A DNA stretch of 64,000 nt, from NCBI GenBank assembly GCA_963750075.1, contig CAVVPG010000010.1:62001-126000 (forward strand). Direction: 5' to 3'. The position numbers and the translations under genes were made by a program. This document shows, one piece after another, positions 17,218 to 24,232 of the stretch (within the stretch, counting starts at the first letter, position 1; every line of letters starts with the position of its first letter). The DNA comes from Bog-473 sp963750075. Its GTDB lineage: Bacteria > Actinomycetota > Acidimicrobiia > Acidimicrobiales > RAAP-2. Below the pieces are notes generated by a model. It was not told the origin of the DNA and did not search any database. It worked only from the letters and a program-made list of their open reading frames with translations.

Positions 17218-18591
17218 ATGGAGGCGCCACCGACCCAGTACGCCCTGCGTGACGGGATCCACGTGGCGTACCAGGTGTGGGAGAGACCCGCGGCACCCGG
17301 GTCGGCCGCAGACGGCACGGTCGACCTCCTGGAATTCAGCAGCGGGCTGATGATCTCCATCGACGAGACCTCGGACGAGCCGAACTGGCTCGGCTACACC
17401 GAGCGCCTGGCGGACTTCACGCGGCTCATCCGCTTCGATGCGGGCGGTCTCGGGCTCTCGGACCCGTTGCCGACGGGTACGGACCCTTCCATAGAGGGCT
17501 GGGGCCGCGACGCGCTCGCCGTGATGGACGCGACCGGCTGCTCGTCCGCGGTCGTGGTGGGGAACGGGGGCGGCACCATGGCCGCACTGTGGCTGGCCGC
17601 CACCCACCCCGAGCGTGTGCGGTCGCTCGTCGTCGTCAACGGGACGGCGCGGGTCGGTGCGGCGGCCGACTACGGCTTCGGCGTGTCCGACGACGACCTG
17701 GTCGCGGGGGCCGGCATCGACGTGCCCATCGTGGAAGGCGGCGTGCCGAGGGACGTCTCGATCTTCGCCCCGAGCCTGGCGCATCGGGTCGGCTTCCAGG
17801 ACTGGTGGGGGCGGGCGGCACGGCGCGGCGCCAGTCCCGCCACCGCCCTGGCCTTCAACATGGTCACCTTCTCCGCCGACGTGCGTTGGTGCCTCCCCGC
17901 CATCACGTGCCCCACACTCGTCATCGCGCGCACCGAGTGCTACGCGAACCTCAGCGAGCACGGGCGCTACCTGGCCGAGCACATCACCGGAGCCCGCTTC
18001 GTCACCTTCCCCGGGCCGGACATGCTCCCGTGGGCCGGCGACTTCGACTCCGTCGTCGACGAGATCGAGGAATTCGTGACCGGGGGCCGGGGCGTGCACG
18101 CGCCGACGCGCACGCTTTCCACCGTCCTCTTCACCGACATCGTGGACTCGACGGTGCACGCCGCGGCGGCGGGCGACCGCCAGTGGCGGGGTGTGCTCGA
18201 CGAGTTCGACGTCAACGTCGGCCGGCTGCTCAACCGGCACGAGGGCGTCCTCGTGAAGACCACGGGCGACGGGATCCTGGCGCGCTTTGCGTCGCCCGCC
18301 CAAGCGGTGCGGTGCGCCGTGGCCATGGTGGACGCCGCGGGCGCGGCCGGCATGGAGCTGCGGGCCGGGCTGCACACCGGTGAGGTGGAGCTGCGCGGCG
18401 ACGACATCGGGGGCATCGCCGTGCACATCGCATCGAGGGTGAGCTCCATGGCGGGCGCCCGCGAGGTCCTCGCGACGGGCACCGTGCGCGACCTCGTCGT
18501 CGGCTCGGGCATCGTCTTCGAGGACCGGGGCCGGCACACCCTCAAGGGCGTGCCCGACGACTGGCGGGTGCTGGCGGTGGATCGGGCCTGA
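17218..18591 (+). CDS. Alpha/beta-hydrolase-like sensor fused to class III nucleotidyl cyclase
   Basis: The 457-residue protein joins an N-terminal alpha/beta-hydrolase domain (about 1-290) to a class III adenylate/guanylate cyclase catalytic domain (about 298-457). The cyclase has both metal aspartates (LFTDIVDST and KTTGDG), the substrate-specifying Lys before TGDG, AGLHTGEVE, and the transition-state Arg in VHIASRV, although Asn is replaced by His there. In the hydrolase domain the nucleophile elbow reads VVGNGGGTM, so the usual Ser of GxSxG is Gly. The domain is therefore probably a ligand sensor and not an enzyme. No membrane segment is visible. A CAGACT hexamer ends 9 nt before the ATG, and there is no Shine-Dalgarno sequence. 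It would make cAMP or cGMP in response to an unknown small molecule. Confidence 0.88.
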   Translation: MEAPPTQYALRDGIHVAYQVWERPAAPGSAADGTVDLLEFSSGLMISIDETSDEPNWLGYTERLADFTRLIRFDAGGLGLSDPLPTGTDPSIEGWGRDALAVMDATGCSSAVVVGNGGGTMAALWLAATHPERVRSLVVVNGTARVGAAADYGFGVSDDDLVAGAGIDVPIVEGGVPRDVSIFAPSLAHRVGFQDWWGRAARRGASPATALAFNMVTFSADVRWCLPAITCPTLVIARTECYANLSEHGRYLAEHITGARFVTFPGPDMLPWAGDFDSVVDEIEEFVTGGRGVHAPTRTLSTVLFTDIVDSTVHAAAAGDRQWRGVLDEFDVNVGRLLNRHEGVLVKTTGDGILARFASPAQAVRCAVAMVDAAGAAGMELRAGLHTGEVELRGDDIGGIAVHIASRVSSMAGAREVLATGTVRDLVVGSGIVFEDRGRHTLKGVPDDWRVLAVDRA

Positions 18592-18716
18592 GCCCCGACC
18601 CATCCGCAGACGGGGTGACCCCGTAGACCCCTAAGCCGACCCCGGCACCGGTCTGCCACGTGCTATTCCTTTGTGTGCAGCGCTCGGGGCCAGAGTCGAG
18701 AGCGGAGAAAGTTGGC

Positions 18717-19988
18717 ATGGCACAACGAACGCGCCCGGTCACACCGACAGGGGGGCGAGCGCGGTCCGGCATGGGGCGCCGGCGGCGGCGCACCCGGTTC
18801 GACCGGCCCCCGCCGCGGGCGTACGCCCTCTCGGGATGGGCCCTGCTGCCCCTGAGGGCCTTCCTCGGCTTCACCTTCTGTTTCGCCGGGCTGCAGAAGC
18901 TGGCCAACCCGAACTTCTTCGACGCCAACAGCCCCTCGAGCATCCAGGCCCAGCTGATCGCCTCCATACGGACCAGCCCCCTCCACCTGATCCTCGGACA
19001 CCTGCTCCAGTACGCCGTGCCGATCGGCGTCCTCATCGCGCTGGGCGAGCTCGCCGTCGGCCTGGGTGCCCTGCTCGGCCTGTGGACCCGCGTGGCGGCC
19101 GTGGGCGGGATGCTGCTCTCGCTGACCCTCTTCCTGACGGTGAGCTTCCACTCCTCGCCCTACTACACGGGCGCTGACATCGTCTTCTTCTTCGCCTGGA
19201 TCCCCCTGCTGCTCGCCGGCTCGGGGGGGGTGCTGTCCCTCGACGCGGTGATCGCCGGCCGGGTGGCTACCGAAGCGAAGCAGGGGCCGCCGACCATCGT
19301 CGGGGTCCGTTTCGAACTGGTCCAGCAGGTCTGCGGCCACTACGAGAAGGACACGTGCTCGGCGCGGGACGGCGATCCGTGCGACGTCTTCCGCTGCCCC
19401 TTCCTCACCGACGAGCGAGGCACCATCGTCCAGCGGGGACCCGACGCCCTCGACCGCCGGACGCTCGTCCTCGGCGGCAGCGCGGTCGCCGCCTCGGCCG
19501 TCGCCGGCGCCGTCGCCGCAGGAGCGGCGGCCGGGATCGGACGGGCCGTCGGTGGCGTGAAGAGCCCCACAGGGGGCGGGACGACGGCCCTCTCGGCCAC
19601 CGCGCCGCCCGTCGGCGGTGCAACCACCACCACCACGGAGCCGGGCGGCGCCACCACGACGACCGGAGCGGGCCCAGCCGGCAAGAAGATCGGCCTGGCC
19701 AGCCAGGTGCCGGTCGGCGGCTCGGCGACGTTCACGGACCCGGCCACCGGCGACCCCGGGCTGGTCCTCCAGCTGACCCAGGGCCAGTTCGTCGCCTACG
19801 ACGCCGTGTGCCCCCACGCAGGCTGCACGGTCGGCTACTCGCAGGGCGCCAAGCTCATCGTGTGCCCGTGCCACGGCTCGGAGTTCGACCCTACGACGGG
19901 TGCCGTCGTCAGCCCGCCGGCGCCGCGGGGCCTGACGCCGATCCACCTGGCGGTCGGTTCCGACGGGGAGCTCCTGGCCGACGGGTGA
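18717..19988 (+). CDS. DoxX-family membrane protein fused to a Rieske [2Fe-2S] domain
   Basis: The 423-residue protein has three parts. Residues about 40-200 are a DoxX-type membrane domain with four helices (FLGFTFCFAGLQKLANP at its start). A short cysteine-rich stretch follows (CGHYEKDTC...CDVFRC). Near residue 245 an RR-T-LVLGG motif precedes a long hydrophobic Ala/Gly helix and looks like an internal twin-arginine signal/anchor. After a Gly/Thr linker comes a Rieske domain with CPHAGC (about 364) and CPCHGSEF (about 382) ligating a 2Fe-2S cluster. The cluster would face the cell exterior. DoxX proteins are linked to quinol or thiol redox. The ATG at 18717 has a GGAGA Shine-Dalgarno sequence; the frame is open to 18660 but that part is not needed. 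Confidence 0.87.
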   Translation: MAQRTRPVTPTGGRARSGMGRRRRRTRFDRPPPRAYALSGWALLPLRAFLGFTFCFAGLQKLANPNFFDANSPSSIQAQLIASIRTSPLHLILGHLLQYAVPIGVLIALGELAVGLGALLGLWTRVAAVGGMLLSLTLFLTVSFHSSPYYTGADIVFFFAWIPLLLAGSGGVLSLDAVIAGRVATEAKQGPPTIVGVRFELVQQVCGHYEKDTCSARDGDPCDVFRCPFLTDERGTIVQRGPDALDRRTLVLGGSAVAASAVAGAVAAGAAAGIGRAVGGVKSPTGGGTTALSATAPPVGGATTTTTEPGGATTTTGAGPAGKKIGLASQVPVGGSATFTDPATGDPGLVLQLTQGQFVAYDAVCPHAGCTVGYSQGAKLIVCPCHGSEFDPTTGAVVSPPAPRGLTPIHLAVGSDGELLADG

Positions 19989-20485
19989 TCCCCGGCGCGA
20001 TCGTGCCGTCGCCTCGGGCGCGGCGCGGTCCATCCCGGGAGCACGGCGTAGGGACCACGGATGTCGCGCCGCTCGGCCGCGCCAGCAGTGGGACGAAGAA
20101 GTTCGGAAAGGTCTGCTCACCTGCGACGATGCAGGTCGCCGCTGACCGAAAGGTCCGGAGATATCCCCTCAGCCGGTCCGTTTCTCGTACAGCTCGCTAG
20201 GCCAATCCACCGCCCCGGCCAGCCGCATCACGGTGCCAGGATCGGCCTCGGTCTGTGCACAGCCAGCTCCGTGGACCCGCCAGCCTGCTCCAGATCTCCC
20301 GTGTGGCGACCGGTGGACGACCCTTCGAGCTCTGGCACCGGGCCCGCCGGCTCGGACCCGTGCTGTGCCAGTCATACGAGCACGACAGGGGGGCGGACCC
20401 AGAGGACACGTCGCGCCCGACGAGGGTGGCGGCGTCCAGCGGCAGCCGCCCGGGCAAGACGCCTCGTCCCGGCCCAGGACGCGGA

Positions 20486-20516
20486 CAGGGGAGCGGGCTC
20501 GATGCCCGCTCCCCTG
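20486..20516 (-). terminator. Perfect 13-bp hairpin, probable terminator of the repeat-protein gene
   Basis: CAGGGGAGCGGGC and its exact reverse complement flank a 5-nt loop TCGAT. It lies about 70 nt past the stop of the minus-strand gene ending at 20584. It has no U-run, as is common in high-GC actinobacterial terminators. Because it is symmetric it could also stop transcription coming from the DoxX-Rieske side. Confidence 0.6.
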
Positions 20517-20536
20517 CCGTGTAGATCCGGCGCCCC

Positions 20537-20564
20537 GACCCTTCTCCCTCAAGTGGGGAGGGTC
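20537..20564 (-). terminator. Second hairpin between convergent genes
   Basis: GACCCT pairs with AGGGTC (20537-20542 with 20559-20564), with partial pairing further in (CTCCC against GGGG). It lies about 20 nt after the stop of the gene ending at 20584 and may act with the stronger hairpin beyond it. Confidence 0.4.
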
Positions 20565-20583
20565 AGCGCACCAGCTGGAATGC

Positions 20584-22770
20584 TCAGCTACAAGGCGTGT
20601 CCGCGACGGCGGCCGGGAAGTTGGTGGTGCAGGAGCCGCTGTAAGGCGACGAGCCCTTCCCGTTGATGAGGTACGCGGTGCCGGTCGTCGTGGAGACGCC
20701 ACTGCCCAGGTTCATGATGCCGCGCACGGCTCCTGTGCCTGGGGTGCCGACCCCCGTCGCCACCTTCTGCTGGGCGAGCGTCGAGCCGTTGAAGGCGAAC
20801 GACGAGCCGATGCCCAGTGCCGGGGTTGCGCACAGGGCCAGCCCCGTAGGCACGAACGGCAGGATGATGTCGGTGTGCGCTGCAGTGTCCAGCTCACCCG
20901 GCGTGCTCGCAGCCTCGTTCTGCACGTAGCCGGCGAAGGAAACGACCGACGTCGGGTAGAGGATCTCGCCGATCGTGTCGGTCGGGAGATCTGCCGGCGC
21001 GAGCGCCAGCGTGTTGGCCAAGTAGCTGCCCGGGTTGTACCAGCCACCCTCGATGGTCTCGCCCGAGGGCTCCCCGGCGGCACAGGGTTGCGCGCCCTTG
21101 ACCAGCGTCGGGTTGAGCGTCAGGGTCGACCCGATGGTGGACACCGCGTCATCGGTGGCCGGCGCTGTCACCGTCGGCAGCCCGATCACCTCGTTTGCGC
21201 CCGGCGCCTCGGTGAGGCTCACGCCCGTGGCGGTCGCGGTGGCAGCCGCCGAAATCGTGACCGTCGTCGGGTTGGTGACCAACTTGATGTAGGCACCGGC
21301 CGGGATGCCTGCCCCGGAGATCGACTTGTCGGCGTCACAGGCGGTGCTGAAGCCGGCCGAGGCCGAAGTCACCACCGTTGAGCCAGAGGTCGTCGCGCCG
21401 TCGGACACGGCGAAGGGCCGGGTGGCCGTAGCCGCCGCCGACAGCACGACGTCGGATGCGTCGGTCACCGAAGCGATGTAGGCCCCGGTCGGGATGCCGC
21501 AGCCGATCACCGGGAGCTGCGCGTCGGAGGCCGCGAAGCTGGCGCTGGCCGACGACAGCGTGGTGCTGCCCGAAGTGATGTTCGCGTCGGTCACCTCACG
21601 GGTCGTGGTGGGCGTCGTGGACGACACGATGGTCAGGGTCTGAGCCGCCCCGGTCGCCGTCGCCGCGGTGGTGAGCACCGCCGTGTTGGGGTTGGTCACC
21701 GAGGCGATCGTGTCGTACAACGGGATGTTCGTGCCCTCCAGGGTGGCGCCGACGTCAGCAGAGGTGAAGTTGGCCACGCCCAGGGTGTCGACGAACGTCA
21801 GATGATCCGCCGTCCCCGACAGGGTCGCCGCGGTGGCGAGCACCGCTGTCGTGCCGTTGGTCACCGAAGCGATCGTGTCACCCGGCGGGAGATGCGTAGC
21901 TTGAGCGATGGTCCAATGCTCCGCCGTCCCCGACAAGGTCGCCGCGACGGCGAGCACCGCTGTCGTGCCGTTGGTCACCGAGGCGATCGTGTCGCCCGGC
22001 GGGATGTGTTTTGTTACACCCGTGTCCGTCACGGTGGCACCGACATCAGTGGCGGTGAACGCAGCCGTGGCAGAGGTGATCGTCGTGGAGCCGACCGTGG
22101 TCACGCCATTGAGCAGCGACCGCGACGACGCCGTGTCGTTCACGGCGGCGCCGACGTCATTGGCGGTGAACAAAGCCGTGGCAGAGGTGAGCGTGGTGGA
22201 GCTGGCCGTGGTCATGCCGTTTATCACGGAGCGCACGCCAGAAGTGACCGTCTTGGATAGGTTGGTGGTCGCGCCATTGGTCACTGAACGGGTGTCGGAG
22301 TTCGAGATGGTCAGCGTATCTGCCGTATGCGAAAAGGTCGCCTTATTGTTCAACGTGACCGAGGTGGGACTGTTCACCGCGACGATGAACGAGTCCGCCG
22401 GGATGTACAGGCCCGAGATCGTGTCGTTGATGTCGGTGGCGGCATTGAAGTGCCCCGAGGCCGACGTGACGGTCGTACTGGCCGCGGTGGTCACGCCATC
22501 GGTGACATGCCACGCGGCACCGTTGTGCCACACGGCGTCTGGGAAGTCCTCGATTGTCTCGTTCGACGACGAGCCCGTGTTGGTGAACGTGCAGTTCGCC
22601 GTGAGCTGGCTCTGACCCCCGGGCACATTCGGGTACTGCCCGAAGCTGCACGCGTTGGTTATGGCGGCGCCGGCGGAACCTGATGGCAGCCCAAGCACCA
22701 TTACCGGCAACAACAGCGCCATCACCGCCCCCGGTGCGAGTAGCGCAATTCTCGACCCACGCATTCTCAT
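20584..22770 (-). CDS. Large secreted repeat protein of unknown function
   Basis: The 728-residue protein begins with a signal peptide (basic start, hydrophobic 8-28, AGA-A cleavage region near 36). The body is Thr/Ser/Ala/Val-rich and made of degenerate repeats of about 37-40 residues with the pattern GDTIASVTN.TTAVL..AAT.SGTA..LTI alternating with SATAxFTxxDVGA. Two neighbouring copies are nearly identical in DNA. The repeats look like beta-strand surface modules, but I cannot name a domain. The C-terminal third is not repetitive, has several cysteines and ends in PCS without an anchor or sorting motif. The ATG at 22770 has AGGGGAGGG upstream. It may be a surface or exported structural protein; no adhesion or enzyme motif was found. 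Confidence 0.75.
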   Translation of the reverse strand: MRMRGSRIALLAPGAVMALLLPVMVLGLPSGSAGAAITNACSFGQYPNVPGGQSQLTANCTFTNTGSSSNETIEDFPDAVWHNGAAWHVTDGVTTAASTTVTSASGHFNAATDINDTISGLYIPADSFIVAVNSPTSVTLNNKATFSHTADTLTISNSDTRSVTNGATTNLSKTVTSGVRSVINGMTTASSTTLTSATALFTANDVGAAVNDTASSRSLLNGVTTVGSTTITSATAAFTATDVGATVTDTGVTKHIPPGDTIASVTNGTTAVLAVAATLSGTAEHWTIAQATHLPPGDTIASVTNGTTAVLATAATLSGTADHLTFVDTLGVANFTSADVGATLEGTNIPLYDTIASVTNPNTAVLTTAATATGAAQTLTIVSSTTPTTTREVTDANITSGSTTLSSASASFAASDAQLPVIGCGIPTGAYIASVTDASDVVLSAAATATRPFAVSDGATTSGSTVVTSASAGFSTACDADKSISGAGIPAGAYIKLVTNPTTVTISAAATATATGVSLTEAPGANEVIGLPTVTAPATDDAVSTIGSTLTLNPTLVKGAQPCAAGEPSGETIEGGWYNPGSYLANTLALAPADLPTDTIGEILYPTSVVSFAGYVQNEAASTPGELDTAAHTDIILPFVPTGLALCATPALGIGSSFAFNGSTLAQQKVATGVGTPGTGAVRGIMNLGSGVSTTTGTAYLINGKGSSPYSGSCTTNFPAAVADTPCS
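21807..22004 (-). repeat. Near-identical 84-bp direct repeat inside the secreted repeat gene
   Basis: Copies at 21807-21890 and 21921-22004 differ at about five positions and are offset by 114 bp (38 codons). A more diverged copy lies near 21630-21720. A second repeat type with a 111-bp offset starts at about 22038 and 22149. All offsets are multiples of three, so copy-number change would keep the frame. Confidence 0.75.
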
Positions 22771-22823
22771 GCCCTCCCCTTGTCCCCATCTCTCCTGTCC
22801 GGTGAGTCCGGACCGGCCCGGTC

Positions 22824-22852
22824 TGTTTAGTGTGCGTCGGGCATGAGGTCAA
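22824..22852 (-). promoter_or_regulatory. Putative sigma-70-type promoter of the secreted repeat gene
   Basis: On the minus strand TTGACC (22852-22847) and TAAACA (22829-22824) are separated by exactly 17 bp. The predicted start leaves a leader of roughly 45 nt with a good Shine-Dalgarno sequence before the ATG at 22770. Confidence 0.55.
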
Positions 22853-22981
22853 GACGATCGGTGACCCGGTCTCGACATTGCTCGGTTCGTGGATGCATGC
22901 GTGGCGTGACTACACCATGTAACTGGTGCTTTCGGCCTTTTTTATGACTTTGGGCGCTATACCTGGGCGCCTGGTACTGAG

Positions 22982-22987
22982 TAGTCT
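22982..22987 (+). promoter_or_regulatory. Putative -10 box for leaderless transcript
   Basis: TAGTCT ends 9 nt before the ATG at 22997 and no Shine-Dalgarno sequence is present. This supports that start for the membrane-anchored secreted protein. Confidence 0.4.
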
Positions 22988-22996
22988 CGTGCGCTC

Positions 22997-23680
22997 ATGC
23001 GACTCTCGCGCTCGGGTGTCTGCCGCGGTCTCGTCGGCCTCGTCGTCGGTGCGTTCGGCCTCTCCTGGCTGGCCTTGACGGCGGTGCCGGCTGGTGCCCA
23101 GACGCAAGCCACGAGCAGCACGACGACCAGCGGGGCCGGCGGCCAGCCCTCGCTCAACCAGCTCGCCCCCGGGCTCCTGATCCTGGACGGCAGCGTCACC
23201 GGCAACGGCCCCGAGTCCGGACGCACGCTCGACAGCAGCCAGGCCACCGCCTTCGTGCAGGCCTGGCTGCCGGACTCGGTATTCGGCAACCCCCCGTTCC
23301 AGGATCCCCCGGCGACGCTGCCCGTGTACCAGGTCGACGTGGACTACAAGTACCTGGGCACCAGCGGCTCCATGACCGTCAACTACGCGTCGGACGGCAC
23401 CTCCGCTTGGGTGTCGATGCCGCCCCAATCCCTGTGGCCGGGCGTGGTCGTCACCCAGCAGCGTTGGATCCTGGCCCCCGACCGGACGGTGGCCGGGTTC
23501 GAAGGCCGCTTGAGACCCCTGCCTGTCCCCAGCGCGACACCCACCTCGGCACCCGCCGCTGCGTCCGACAACTCGCTCTCGACGACGCTGTTGCTCGTCA
23601 TCGGGGGTCTGGTGGTCGTGGTTGCCGCGATCGGCATCCTGGTCATCCGCCGCCGCCGCGGGCACACCGTCGACCGCTGA
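22997..23680 (+). CDS. Membrane-anchored extracytoplasmic protein of unknown function
   Basis: This 227-residue protein has an N-terminal signal peptide (hydrophobic about 10-30, cleavage near AGA-Q), a Ser/Thr-rich linker, and a globular part at about 50-170 with SQATAFVQAWLPDSVFGNPPFQ and a YQVDVDYKYLGTSGSMTVNY segment. A Pro/Ala/Ser spacer, one C-terminal membrane helix (about 196-216) and an RRRRGH cytoplasmic tail complete it. The topology is that of a wall-facing domain tethered at its C-terminus. I do not recognise the family. It is divergent from the secreted repeat gene, and the two share a 226-bp upstream region. Confidence 0.75.
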   Translation: MRLSRSGVCRGLVGLVVGAFGLSWLALTAVPAGAQTQATSSTTTSGAGGQPSLNQLAPGLLILDGSVTGNGPESGRTLDSSQATAFVQAWLPDSVFGNPPFQDPPATLPVYQVDVDYKYLGTSGSMTVNYASDGTSAWVSMPPQSLWPGVVVTQQRWILAPDRTVAGFEGRLRPLPVPSATPTSAPAAASDNSLSTTLLLVIGGLVVVVAAIGILVIRRRRGHTVDR

Positions 23681-23687
23681 GGGTTGG

Positions 23688-23975
23688 GTGCCCGGTTACG
23701 GGACGTTCACCAATCCCGCGCCCGATCCGGTTGAAATGAACGTCGATCTGGTCGTGTCGTCCCAGTCGACCTCCATCGGTCCCACCCAGACCAATGAGAT
23801 CCCCGTCTCTGCGTCAGATCCGAACGGCGCGGGACTGCTCGCTGGCCCCATCACCATTCAGTGGCAACAGGACGCCACCGTGAACGAGTGGTCCGGAGGG
23901 CAGCCCACGATCACCGTCTCAGTGGGATGGACCTGTTCGGATGCCGCGTTGTCGAATTGCGATCAAACTCCGTGA
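23688..23975 (+). CDS. Possible fragment of an extracytoplasmic beta-rich protein
   Basis: This 95-codon frame runs from a GTG at 23688 to 23975 and has protein-like composition (TFTNPAPDPVEMN..LVVSSQSTSIG, two late cysteines). It has no signal peptide and no good ribosome-binding site. The frame extends upstream into the preceding gene without a better start. The beta-strand-like, polar composition would fit an exported domain, so this may be the remnant of a longer gene that lost its 5' part. It may also be a spurious frame. No family is recognised. Confidence 0.35.
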   Translation: MPGYGTFTNPAPDPVEMNVDLVVSSQSTSIGPTQTNEIPVSASDPNGAGLLAGPITIQWQQDATVNEWSGGQPTITVSVGWTCSDAALSNCDQTP

Positions 23976-24066
23976 CGATCCGAGGGATCACCCAGCCGTA
24001 GTCACGAAGCTCGCGGGGTGCTTCCCACCGGATAGCCGAAAAGCCCAGTAAACTGGTGGTTTTCAA

Positions 24067-24140
24067 CGGGATGTAGCGCAGCTTGGCAGCGCGCCTGCTT
24101 TGGGAGCAGGAGGTCCGGGGTTCAAATCCCCGCATCCCGA
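24067..24140 (+). tRNA. tRNA-Pro (anticodon TGG)
   Basis: The 74-nt cloverleaf has acceptor arms CGGGATG/CATCCCG, anticodon stem CCTGC/GCAGG enclosing TTTGGGA, and a T arm with GGTTCAAATCC. The discriminator base is A, and CCA is not encoded (CCG follows). Confidence 0.95.
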
Positions 24141-24232
24141 CCGAGAGCGGACCGTTGCCGGTCCGAGACACCGGCTTCGGGCGACGGACGGTCTCCGACG
24201 TCCATCCCTCCGGGGTCGGCAAGAATGCGCCG

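Larger units (their letters stand above)
19989..20583. other. Intergenic region with hairpins and no recognised gene
   Basis: About 600 bp separates the convergent DoxX-Rieske and repeat-protein genes. Long open frames exist on both strands but none has a ribosome-binding site, family features or sensible composition. I saw no riboswitch consensus. A 6-bp hairpin with arms ACCTGC/GCAGGT lies at 20119-20136, and two stronger hairpins near the right end are listed separately. Confidence 0.5.

Noticed and set aside
19989..20583. A riboswitch (c-di-AMP or c-di-GMP) in the long intergenic region
   Set aside because: The region is downstream of both convergent genes and shows none of the conserved riboswitch cores. 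Only terminator-like hairpins are visible.
23688..24140. An integrated element at tRNA-Pro
   Set aside because: I found no integrase, no repeated tRNA 3' end and no phage or plasmid gene on either side of the tRNA.
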